From contig JAMFRX010000209.1 of the NCBI GenBank assembly GCA_026224995.1, positions 1 through 5,700 of the forward strand: DNA of 5,700 nucleotides, in the 5' to 3' direction. Of the stretch, positions 1 to 5,700 are shown in pieces. Made by a program: the position numbers and the translations under genes. Positions within the stretch are counted from its first letter, which is position 1, and the number at the start of each line of letters is the position of its first letter. This DNA comes from Puia dinghuensis (GTDB lineage: Bacteria; Bacteroidota; Bacteroidia; Chitinophagales; Chitinophagaceae). The notes beneath the pieces were generated by a model. The model did no database searches. It was not told the origin of the DNA and saw nothing but the letters and a program-made list of their open reading frames with translations.

Positions 1-744
1 TACCTGGAAGGCTGTACCGCCCCCATGCGGGACGAGAACCAGCTCCACGCCGCCGTAGTAGAGCTCATCGCCCTCGGCAATGCCGAGATCAAATATTCCA
101 CCGTCCAGAACTGGTACCCCGGCGATAAGAACGGCAAGGGCGGTATCTTTAACTTCGTCACCAAAAGAGGTATCTGCAAGGGCGATAACGCCAAGATCTC
201 CTGGACACAGGTAGAGACCGGCTCCGCCATTACCTGGAAATACCCTAGCGTGATCCTGCAGGGCGACAACTCTACCGGCGAATTCTATTCGGTAGCCGTC
301 ACCCGCAACAAGCAGATCGCAGACACCGGCACCAAGATGCACCACATCGGCCGCAATACCCGCAGCCGCATCATCTCCAAAGGTATCTCCGCAGGCCAGG
401 GCCAGAACAGCTATCGCGGACTGGTCCAGATCGGCCCCAAAGCCGATGAGGCCCGCAACTTCACCCAATGCGATTCCCTGCTCATCGGTGACCGCTGTGG
501 CGCCCACACCTTCCCCTACATCGAATCCAAGAACAACAGCGCGACCGTAGAGCACGAGGCCACCACCTCCAAGATCGGCGAAGACCAGATCTTCTACCTC
601 AACCAACGTGGCATCGATTCGGAGAAGGCCGTCGCCCTCATCATCAATGGCTACGCCCGCGAAGTGCTCAACCAGCTGCCCATGGAATTCGCCGTGGAAG
701 CGCAAAAGTTATTATCTATCACGCTCGAAGGAAGCGTAGGCTAA
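1..744 (+). CDS. sufB: Fe-S cluster assembly scaffold SufB (3' part, start outside window)
   Basis: SufB is the main scaffold subunit of the cytoplasmic SufBC2D complex, on which new Fe-S clusters are built. The reading frame is already open at base 1, and 247 codons are visible up to the TAA at 742-744, about half of a usual SufB of roughly 480 residues. The visible part is beta-helix core plus C-terminal helical region. Counting from the first visible codon, Cys5 (in EGCTAP), Gln36, Trp38 and Lys55 appear to match the E. coli tunnel residues Cys254, Gln285, Trp287 and Lys303. Cys157 (in TQCDS) matches Cys405, the assembly-site cysteine, and Glu184-His185-Glu186 (in EHEATTS) match Glu432-His433-Glu434 at the same spacing. 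The ending FAVEAQKLL...EGSVG is typical of the family. SufC follows after 12 bases in the same direction. I see no defect in the visible part. The residue matching is from memory of the E. coli protein. Confidence 0.97.
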   Translation, partial: YLEGCTAPMRDENQLHAAVVELIALGNAEIKYSTVQNWYPGDKNGKGGIFNFVTKRGICKGDNAKISWTQVETGSAITWKYPSVILQGDNSTGEFYSVAVTRNKQIADTGTKMHHIGRNTRSRIISKGISAGQGQNSYRGLVQIGPKADEARNFTQCDSLLIGDRCGAHTFPYIESKNNSATVEHEATTSKIGEDQIFYLNQRGIDSEKAVALIINGYAREVLNQLPMEFAVEAQKLLSITLEGSVG

Positions 745-756
745 ACAAATCAATAA

Positions 757-1524
757 ATGCTGATCATTAAAAATTTACACGCAGAGGTCGAAGAGAAACA
801 GATTCTGAAAGGCATTAATCTGACCGTCAATCCCGGCGAAGTACACGCCATCATGGGCCCTAACGGCTCAGGCAAAAGCTCCCTGGCCTCCGTACTGGCC
901 GGCAAGGAGAACTATCACGTCACGGAAGGTGAAGTTGAGTTCCAGGGTAAGAACCTCCTTACCATGAATCCCGAAACAAGGGCCCGCGAAGGCCTCTTCC
1001 TCGCATTTCAATATCCCATAGAGATACCCGGCGTTTCCAATGTCAACTTCCTCAAGACCGCCCTGGGCGAGATCCGCAACTACCGCGGCCTGCCACCCCT
1101 GGATGCCAAGGAATTCCTCCGGCTGTCCCGCGAAAAGCAAAAGCTCGTCGAATTCGACGCTGCACTGGTCAACCGCTCTCTGAATGAGGGTTTCTCCGGC
1201 GGCGAGAAGAAGAGGAACGAGATCTTCCAGCTGGCAATGCTCGAGCCTTCCTTATCTATCCTGGACGAAACGGATTCCGGCCTTGATATCGATGCCCTCC
1301 GCATCGTCTCCCAGGGCGTCAACAAGCTGCGCTCGGAAAACAACGCCTTCATCATCATCACTCACTATCAACGACTGCTCGAATACATCGTTCCGGATTT
1401 CGTCCACGTGCTCTACAACGGCCGCATCGTCAGATCAGGCACCAAAGAGCTCGCCCTGGAACTGGAAGAAAAGGGCTACGACTGGCTTAAGGAAGAATCC
1501 CGGGAAAAAGCTGCTACGCTGTAG
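757..1524 (+). CDS. sufC: Fe-S cluster assembly ATPase SufC
   Basis: SufC is a soluble ABC-type ATPase that binds SufB and SufD; its dimerisation on ATP binding opens the scaffold for cluster assembly. All nucleotide-binding motifs are present in order: Walker A GPNGSGKS at residues 34-41 (Lys40), Q-loop Gln85, signature FSGGEKKR at 146-153, Walker B ending in Glu171, D-loop SGLD at 174-177, and H-loop His203. Lys152, Glu171, Asp173 and His203 fall at the same numbers as in E. coli SufC, including the Lys-Asp/Glu salt-bridge set special to this family. The length of 255 aa is normal (about 250). The ATG at 757 gives the expected N-terminus (MLIIKNLHAEV). It is preceded by an AT-rich linker with no Shine-Dalgarno sequence, as expected in Bacteroidota. 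It lies between sufB and sufD with 12- and 14-base gaps, so co-transcription is near certain. Nothing odd is seen. Confidence 0.98.
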   Translation: MLIIKNLHAEVEEKQILKGINLTVNPGEVHAIMGPNGSGKSSLASVLAGKENYHVTEGEVEFQGKNLLTMNPETRAREGLFLAFQYPIEIPGVSNVNFLKTALGEIRNYRGLPPLDAKEFLRLSREKQKLVEFDAALVNRSLNEGFSGGEKKRNEIFQLAMLEPSLSILDETDSGLDIDALRIVSQGVNKLRSENNAFIIITHYQRLLEYIVPDFVHVLYNGRIVRSGTKELALELEEKGYDWLKEESREKAATL

Positions 1525-1538
1525 CACATACATAACTT

Positions 1539-2864
1539 ATGACATCGCAACAGGACATACCATTATACGACGAGGTCGTCAACGGATTCGACGATTGGGC
1601 GGACCTCATCTCGCCTAACGAAACCAGCGACCTCCGCAAAACCCGCCGCCAGGCCTTCGAGAAATTCCGCGAATCAGGCTTTCCCTCTATCCGCAACGAA
1701 GACTGGAAGTATACCAACCTCACCCGCTTTCTCAAAGACGAATACCGGCTGGGCTCACCCGCCCCGCTGGCGCTTTCACCCGCCCTCCTCGCGGCGGCAG
1801 CCATCCCGGAATTCGACTGCTACACCCTCGTGCTGGTCAACGGCGTCTGGGAAAAAAAATATAACACCGGGCTCCCATCAGGCATCGACCTGCTACCCAT
1901 AGCCGAAGCCAAAGCAGACCCGGCCCTCGCAGCCTGGTTCGAACGCTCCGCATACGGGAAAGACCGCCATTTCACCGAGCTCAATACCGCCTTCTTCTCG
2001 GACGGACTCTTCATCCGGATGAAAGCCGGCTCCAGCCTGGACAAGCCCCTGCACATCATCCATGCCTTCACCGCCGGCTATAACCTGATGGTCCAGCCCC
2101 GCCACATCTTCGTGCTGGACCGCAATGCCGAGCTGTCAATCGTAGAATCTGTCGTCTCCACCGCCGGCGATGCCCGCATCTGGGTCAACAGCTTCACGGA
2201 GATCGCTCTCCAAACGGACGCAAAGCTCCACCATGCTCTCATTCAGGCCGCCGCACCCGGCGTTCGCCTGGTGAACCATACCACCGTCCGGCAGAAAAAG
2301 CAAAGCCTCTATAACAACTATACCTTCACCCTGCCCGGCGCCGACCTCGTCCGCAATGACCTGCAGGCACGCCTGGAAGAAGATCATACGGAAACACACC
2401 TGTATGGCCTCTACCTCGCCGCCGGCCAGCAGCTCATCGATAACCATACCCTCGTCGACCACCAGAAGCCGTCCTGCTTCAGCAACGAACTATATAAAGG
2501 CGTCCTGCTGGAACAGTCCACCGGTGTCTTCAACGGCAAGGTCTACGTCCACCAGGACGCACAAAAGACCAACGCCTTCCAGCAGAACAATAACCTCGTC
2601 ATCGGCAAAAAAGCGACGATCGATTCGAAGCCCGAACTCGAGATCTACGCCGACGATGTCAAATGCAGCCACGGCACCACCGTTGGACAGTTCAGCGAAG
2701 AAGCCCTCTTCTACCTGCGCGCCCGCGGTATCGGCGAAGCCGCGGCAAAGGCCCTCCTCATCAACGCCTTCGCCTTGGACGTCACCGAAAAGATCAAATG
2801 GAGTGCCGTAGAGGCGCATATCAACCGGCTGATCAGCCAACATATTCCCGTAACACATGCATGA
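1539..2864 (+). CDS. sufD: Fe-S cluster assembly scaffold partner SufD
   Basis: SufD is the SufB paralogue that completes the SufBC2D scaffold; the nascent cluster is thought to form at the SufB-SufD interface, and SufD is needed for iron entry. At 441 aa the protein is slightly longer than E. coli SufD (423 aa). The N-terminal helical part carries the family motif FPSIRNEDWKYTN at 48-60. The central beta-helix runs from about 95 to 370. The C-terminal motif DVKCSHG at 373-379 supplies Cys376 and His378, matching E. coli Cys358 and His360; the His is essential there. The C-terminal helical segment FYLRARGIGEAAAKALLINAF (391 onward) resembles the same region of SufB. The ATG at 1539 follows sufC by 14 AT-rich bases without a Shine-Dalgarno sequence. 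The 3' end overlaps sufS by 8 bases. An A8 run at 1852-1859 is unusual for this GC-rich gene, but the frame is intact. Confidence 0.97.
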   Translation: MTSQQDIPLYDEVVNGFDDWADLISPNETSDLRKTRRQAFEKFRESGFPSIRNEDWKYTNLTRFLKDEYRLGSPAPLALSPALLAAAAIPEFDCYTLVLVNGVWEKKYNTGLPSGIDLLPIAEAKADPALAAWFERSAYGKDRHFTELNTAFFSDGLFIRMKAGSSLDKPLHIIHAFTAGYNLMVQPRHIFVLDRNAELSIVESVVSTAGDARIWVNSFTEIALQTDAKLHHALIQAAAPGVRLVNHTTVRQKKQSLYNNYTFTLPGADLVRNDLQARLEEDHTETHLYGLYLAAGQQLIDNHTLVDHQKPSCFSNELYKGVLLEQSTGVFNGKVYVHQDAQKTNAFQQNNNLVIGKKATIDSKPELEIYADDVKCSHGTTVGQFSEEALFYLRARGIGEAAAKALLINAFALDVTEKIKWSAVEAHINRLISQHIPVTHA

Positions 2865-4110
2865 CACAACTACCATATCCGATCCTGCATTGAACATCGA
2901 ACATCTCAGGAAAGATTTCCCTATCCTGGATCAGACCATCTATGGCTCTCCGCTCGTGTACCTCGACAACGCGGCTACGACCCAGAAGCCCGAAGCCGTT
3001 CTGAAAGCCATGGACGACTACTACCATACGATCAATAGCAACGTCCACCGCGGCGTCCACTATCTAAGCCAGCGGGCTACCGAAGCCTATGAAGGCTCCC
3101 GGCAGAAAATAGCCGATTTCATCAACGCCCGCCATAACCACGAGATCATCTTCACCCGCGGCACCACCGAAGCTATCAACCTTGTAGCCGCTTCCTTCGG
3201 CAAGAAATTCCTGCAGGCCGGCGATAGCATCCTCGTCTCTGCCGTCGAACACCATAGCAATATCGTTCCCTGGCAGCTTATTTGCGAAGAGAAAGGCGCC
3301 ACCTTGCGCGTCATCCCCGTCGACGATAACGGGGAGCTCATCCTGCACGACCTCCACCGCCTGCTGGAAGGGGTCAAGCTCGTCGCTTTTAATTATGTCA
3401 GCAACTCCCTGGGTATCATAAATCCGGTAAAACACATCATCTCGACTGCCCATAGCTATAACATCCCCGTATTGCTCGACGCCGCCCAGGCCGTACAGCA
3501 CATGGAGGTGGACGTCCAGGACCTGGACGTGGACTTCCTGGCCTTCTCAAGCCACAAGCTCTATGGCCCCACCGGTATCGGCGTACTCTATGGCAAAGAA
3601 GAATGGCTCAACCAACTACCCCCTTACCAGGGCGGCGGAGAAATGATAAAGACCGTTACCTTCGAAAAGACGACCTACAACGACCTCCCCTATAAGTTCG
3701 AAGCCGGAACTCCCGATATGGCCGGCGCCATTGGCCTCGGAGCCGCCATAGACTATATCCTGGGCCTCGGTATTCGTAACGTCCGGCAGGCAGAGCACAA
3801 CCTCATGACCTACGCCCTCGACACCCTTCAGGATGTTCAGGGCATCCGCTTCATCGGCAAAGCCGATTCGGCCAATAGGGCAGGAGTGATCTCCTTCCTC
3901 GTTGGCGACATCCACCCCTTCGACCTCGGCGAGATCCTCGACAAACAAGGCATCGCCGTCCGCACCGGCCACCATTGCGCCCAACCCGTGATGGATCGCT
4001 ATTGTATACCCGGCACCGTCCGCGCCTCCCTGGCTGTCTATAACAACCGGGAAGATGTCGACCGCCTGGCCGCCGGCATCCGCAAAGCCGCAAAGCTCCT
4101 GCTGGGCTAA
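2857..4110 (+). CDS. sufS: Cysteine desulfurase SufS (type II, PLP-dependent)
   Basis: SufS converts L-cysteine to L-alanine and leaves a persulfide on its active-site cysteine, the sulfur source for SUF assembly. This is a fold-type I aminotransferase-like enzyme of 417 aa (E. coli 406). Key residues seen: EHHSN at 131-135 with the PLP-stacking His (His132 or His133), Asp208 in LLDAAQ for the pyridine nitrogen, Lys234 in SSHKLYGPTG for the Schiff base, Cys374 in RTGHHCAQP for the persulfide, and Arg389 in VRASLAVYN for substrate carboxylate. They correspond to E. coli His123, Asp200, Lys226, Cys364 and Arg379. The short loop around Cys374 marks a type II enzyme that needs a SufE or SufU partner, and sufE follows directly. 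The ATG at 2857 lies 5 bases before the sufD stop, giving an 8-base overlap and probable translational coupling. An ATG at 2861 is in another frame. The next in-frame ATG is at codon 52, beyond conserved sequence, so the start is secure. Confidence 0.97.
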   Translation: MHDTTTISDPALNIEHLRKDFPILDQTIYGSPLVYLDNAATTQKPEAVLKAMDDYYHTINSNVHRGVHYLSQRATEAYEGSRQKIADFINARHNHEIIFTRGTTEAINLVAASFGKKFLQAGDSILVSAVEHHSNIVPWQLICEEKGATLRVIPVDDNGELILHDLHRLLEGVKLVAFNYVSNSLGIINPVKHIISTAHSYNIPVLLDAAQAVQHMEVDVQDLDVDFLAFSSHKLYGPTGIGVLYGKEEWLNQLPPYQGGGEMIKTVTFEKTTYNDLPYKFEAGTPDMAGAIGLGAAIDYILGLGIRNVRQAEHNLMTYALDTLQDVQGIRFIGKADSANRAGVISFLVGDIHPFDLGEILDKQGIAVRTGHHCAQPVMDRYCIPGTVRASLAVYNNREDVDRLAAGIRKAAKLLLG

Positions 4111-4118
4111 TGCCCAGC
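4101..4118 (+). other. Perfect 7-bp inverted repeat across the sufS stop codon
   Basis: GCTGGGC (4101-4107) and GCCCAGC (4112-4118) are exact reverse complements separated by TAAT, so the mRNA can form a 7-bp, mostly G-C stem with a 4-base loop. The stem contains the last two sufS codons and the loop starts with the TAA stop. The repeat ends 16 bases before the sufE ATG. The downstream sequence (CAAATCATTATG) has no T-run, so it is not a normal intrinsic terminator. It may protect or pause the transcript, tune sufE translation, or be chance; only the repeat itself is seen. Confidence 0.5.
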
Positions 4119-4134
4119 CAAATCATTATGCACC

Positions 4135-4563
4135 ATGACGATCCAGGAAGAACAACAAGAGATCATCGCCGACTTTGAATACCTCCTCAATTGGGACGAT
4201 AAATATGAATACATCATCCAATTAGGGAAGGAGCTGCCCCTTATCGATAGCCGCTATAAGACCGAAGACAATCTCATCCGCGGCTGTCAGTCCCGCGTCT
4301 GGCTCCACGCCGACTTCCTCGACGGTAAGCTCTCCTTCACCGCCGACAGCGACGCCATCATCACCAAAGGACTCGTAAGCCTCGTCATCAAAGTACTTTC
4401 CGGCCATACCCCAAAAGAGATCGTCGACGCGGAAATAACCTTCATCGAAGCCATAGGCCTGAGCAGCCATCTCTCTCCAACCCGCTCCAACGGCCTGCTG
4501 TCGATGCTCAAACAAATAAAATTATACGCCCTGGCCTACCAGGCTAAATCCGTCCACTCATGA
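4135..4563 (+). CDS. sufE: Sulfur acceptor / desulfurase activator SufE
   Basis: SufE takes the persulfide sulfur from SufS by transpersulfuration, stimulates the desulfurase, and hands sulfur to the SufB scaffold. The 142-aa protein fits the family (E. coli 138 aa). It has the N-terminal helix ending in the LLNWDDKYEYIIQLG-type segment (17-31), the PLID..Y.....L..GCQS core, and a single cysteine, Cys51 in RGCQSRVW, at the same number as the E. coli active-site Cys51. The single conserved Cys and the fold pattern identify SufE rather than the zinc-binding SufU type. The ATG at 4135 is chosen because it yields the full conserved N-terminus; the ATG at 4128 is out of frame and opens only a 16-codon reading frame. 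The gene sits 24 bases after sufS, just past a small inverted repeat, and ends in an ATGA overlap with the next gene. Confidence 0.96.
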   Translation: MTIQEEQQEIIADFEYLLNWDDKYEYIIQLGKELPLIDSRYKTEDNLIRGCQSRVWLHADFLDGKLSFTADSDAIITKGLVSLVIKVLSGHTPKEIVDAEITFIEAIGLSSHLSPTRSNGLLSMLKQIKLYALAYQAKSVHS

Positions 4564-4889
4564 GCGACACTACACCAACCAACCAGCCAATGCTCCGCGA
4601 CGAGATCGAAGCCGCCCTTCGCACCGTCTTCGACCCGGAAATACCCGTCAACATCTATGACCTCGGCCTCGTTTACGAAATAAAGATCGCCGACAATGGC
4701 CATATCAAGATCATCATGACACTCACCGCACCCGCCTGCCCCGCCGCAGGCGATATCATCCGCGACGTTCAGGAAAAGGTCGAAGAGCTTCCCGGTGTCC
4801 TCGATTGCCACGTACAGCTCACCTTCGACCCGCCTTGGAGCAAAGAGATGATGACGGAAGAAGCCAAATTAGAGCTGGGTTTCCTCTGA
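4560..4889 (+). CDS. sufT: DUF59/MIP18-family SUF-associated protein (SufT type)
   Basis: This 109-aa protein is a single DUF59 (MIP18/FeS-assembly P) domain, a family that assists late Fe-S maturation or delivery to target proteins; the exact biochemical step is unsettled. Seen in the sequence: a helix from about residue 11 to 24, then DPEIPVNIYDLGLVYEI at 25-41, the strand leading to TLTAPACP at 54-61 with the conserved Cys60, a helix PAAGDIIRDVQEKVEEL (61-77), and FDPPWSKEMM at 89-98. This matches the short SUF-operon subgroup common in Bacteroidota rather than the longer SufT form. Its start overlaps the sufE stop (ATGA, 4560-4563), which implies translational coupling and a shared role. 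It is the last gene of the operon. The symbol sufT is used as in Staphylococcus; many annotations give only the family name. Confidence 0.9.
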   Translation: MSDTTPTNQPMLRDEIEAALRTVFDPEIPVNIYDLGLVYEIKIADNGHIKIIMTLTAPACPAAGDIIRDVQEKVEELPGVLDCHVQLTFDPPWSKEMMTEEAKLELGFL

Positions 4890-4909
4890 CGGCCCCGGCA
4901 ACGTTTTCG

Positions 4910-4917
4910 TAAATTTC
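4910..4917 (+). promoter_or_regulatory. Weak Bacteroidota -7-like element before the GH105-like gene
   Basis: TAAATTTC at 4910-4917 matches the Bacteroidota -7 consensus TAnnTTTG except in the last base. It lies about 50 bases before the start at 4967, so a transcript could begin near 4924. There is no clear TTTG-type -33 box; the nearest candidate, TTTC at 4880-4883, is a poor match with wide spacing. The call is tentative and rests mainly on position in the gap between functionally unrelated genes. Confidence 0.2.
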
Positions 4918-4966
4918 CAAGCCGCCGCCGGTCCTCAACAGCGAAGAAAAGACCTACCTTCCGGGT

Positions 4967-5700
4967 ATGCCGCTCAAATGGTCCTTGCCGCTCCTTTTTA
5001 TTGCCGCCGCCGTCTCCGCCCAGTCCCCGCAACAGCAGGATATCCTCCAGGCCATGCGCCAGGCCAATGGCTATTACATGAAGAAATGGCCCGACCCCGC
5101 CACGAATACCGGCGGCAACCCCGGCAACACCTGGTCCCACGCCGTCTATTATCAAGGTCTCATGGCCCTCTATTCCATAGACCCCAAAAAGGAATACTAC
5201 GATTATGCCGTCAGTTCGAACTCCAGGCACGATTGGACGCCGCGTAACGGCATAACGGACCGGAACGCCGATGACTTCGCCACCCTGGTACACGCACTCT
5301 CGCTGCTGCCCCTCAGCGACCCGCATCGCCCCGAATATCTTCAGGACTACCTCCATATGGTCAAGACCTTCATCCCCTTGCAGCACGCTGACACCGCCCT
5401 CTTCATCTATGGCATCGCCTGGGGTATCCGTGAAGGCTACCTGGAAAAAAAAGCCTATATGCCCGTCATCTCCAAAGCCTGGAATGCCATGGTCGCGGAT
5501 TCCCCTCACCCGGGAAAGGAAACCTATGACCTTGGCTGCTTCCTCCTCGCCGGCAGCGAGATCTACCAGATCGCCACCCCGCCAACGGCCAATCTCGACG
5601 AGTCGAAGGTCCCGCCCTACACCGAGCCGGAACTTCCCCTTTCCACGGTAAAGGACTGGGAGACCACCCAACGCCCCCGCATCCGGCAACTCTTCGCAAA
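4967..5700 (+). CDS. Secreted GH105 (GH88-like) domain protein, apparently fused to a CE15-type esterase; 3' end outside window
   Basis: The frame is open from ATG 4967 to the window end (244 codons). Residues 1-18 form a Sec signal peptide: Lys4, hydrophobic core 5-16, probable cleavage after VSA before Gln19; with no lipobox Cys the product is periplasmic or secreted. Residues about 27-203 resemble the unsaturated glucuronyl/rhamnogalacturonyl hydrolase family (GH105/GH88): YYMKKWPDP (37-44), NTWSHAVYYQGLMALY (54-69), ADDF (101-104), YGIAWGIREGYL..KAYMPVISKAW (148-172) and GCFLLAGSEIYQIA (190-203). The domain is only about 177 residues, near half the usual 330-370, and lacks the central part with the catalytic Asp. 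From about 207 the sequence changes character: VPPYTEPELPL then DWETTQRPRIRQLF (230-243) recalls the N-terminus of CE15 glucuronoyl esterases and related alpha/beta hydrolases. No Shine-Dalgarno sequence precedes the start. The exact substrate is unknown; plant cell-wall polysaccharide is an inference. Signal peptide and GH105 relation are fairly sure, the esterase part less so. Confidence 0.75.
   Translation, partial: MPLKWSLPLLFIAAAVSAQSPQQQDILQAMRQANGYYMKKWPDPATNTGGNPGNTWSHAVYYQGLMALYSIDPKKEYYDYAVSSNSRHDWTPRNGITDRNADDFATLVHALSLLPLSDPHRPEYLQDYLHMVKTFIPLQHADTALFIYGIAWGIREGYLEKKAYMPVISKAWNAMVADSPHPGKETYDLGCFLLAGSEIYQIATPPTANLDESKVPPYTEPELPLSTVKDWETTQRPRIRQLFA

Noticed and set aside
2356..2811. 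Plus-strand 151-codon open frame inside sufD, and a similar one at 1184-1618 across sufC/sufD
   Set aside because: Both give Ser/Arg/Thr/Pro-rich off-frame translations fully covered by well-supported suf genes.
1..4889. A regulator (IscR/SufR type) or A-type carrier gene within the operon
   Set aside because: No reading frame other than sufB, C, D, S, E and the DUF59 gene is supported here; any such gene would have to lie upstream of the window.
4890..4966. Possible intrinsic terminator after the suf operon
   Set aside because: Only a 5-bp complement (CCGGC at 4895-4899 with GCCGG at 4927-4931) with a 27-base loop was found, with no T-run after it. The operon may end here, but the sequence does not show how.
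4978..5247. Plus-strand 89-codon open frame near the start of the last gene
   Set aside because: It lies in another frame within the GH105-like gene; its Arg/Pro/His-rich translation is typical of an off-frame reading.
4769..5689. Long minus-strand open frame (306 codons) opposite the DUF59 3' end and the GH105-like gene
   Set aside because: It is a shadow of the plus-strand coding sequence with strong third-position C use. Its translation is Gly/Val/Asp-rich without a recognisable domain, while the plus strand gives a signal peptide and family motifs.
4967..5700. Treating the last gene as a frameshifted pseudogene because the GH105 domain is short
   Set aside because: The frame stays open through the missing segments and on into the next domain, with good codon use throughout and a sound signal peptide, so in-frame compaction fits better than decay.

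Overview
The window is almost entirely the 3' part of a SUF iron-sulfur cluster assembly operon, read left to right on the + strand. It is followed by the start of an unrelated secreted carbohydrate-active protein. The gene order is sufB (3' half), sufC, sufD, sufS, sufE, then a single-domain DUF59/MIP18 protein (SufT type). This order, the lack of Shine-Dalgarno sequences before every start, and the protein sequences themselves point to the phylum Bacteroidota. The fairly high GC, strong preference for C in third codon position, and the plant-polysaccharide-type gene next door would fit Chitinophagaceae or a neighbouring group. The family-level placement is inference only.

Layout. 1-744: C-terminal part of SufB, the scaffold. 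757-1524: SufC, the ABC-type ATPase. 1539-2864: SufD, the scaffold partner. 2857-4110: SufS, the PLP cysteine desulfurase, whose start overlaps the sufD stop by 8 bases. 4101-4118: a perfect 7-bp inverted repeat across the sufS stop codon. 4135-4563: SufE, the sulfur acceptor. 4560-4889: the DUF59 protein, joined to sufE by an ATGA overlap. 4890-4966: a 77-base gap with one weak promoter-like element and no convincing terminator. 4967-5700: the first 244 codons of an exported protein with a GH105 (GH88-like) helical domain, running off the window as what looks like the start of a CE15-type esterase domain.

How the genes work together. SufS takes sulfur from cysteine onto its active-site Cys374. 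SufE accepts it on Cys51 and passes it to the SufBC2D scaffold. SufC ATP hydrolysis drives the conformational change that lets a cluster form at the SufB-SufD interface. The DUF59 protein probably helps in maturation or delivery. All key catalytic residues that can be checked are present, so the system looks intact and ordinary.

The main item worth a second look is the last gene. Its GH105-like domain keeps the recognisable N- and C-terminal helical segments. It appears to have lost the middle of the domain, including the segment that carries the catalytic Asp (Asp143 in Bacillus subtilis YteR), plus two further loops. It still reads openly into a second domain. This suggests a compact, possibly non-catalytic GH105 relative fused to an esterase. 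I see no CRISPR array, mobile element, tRNA or rRNA in the window.
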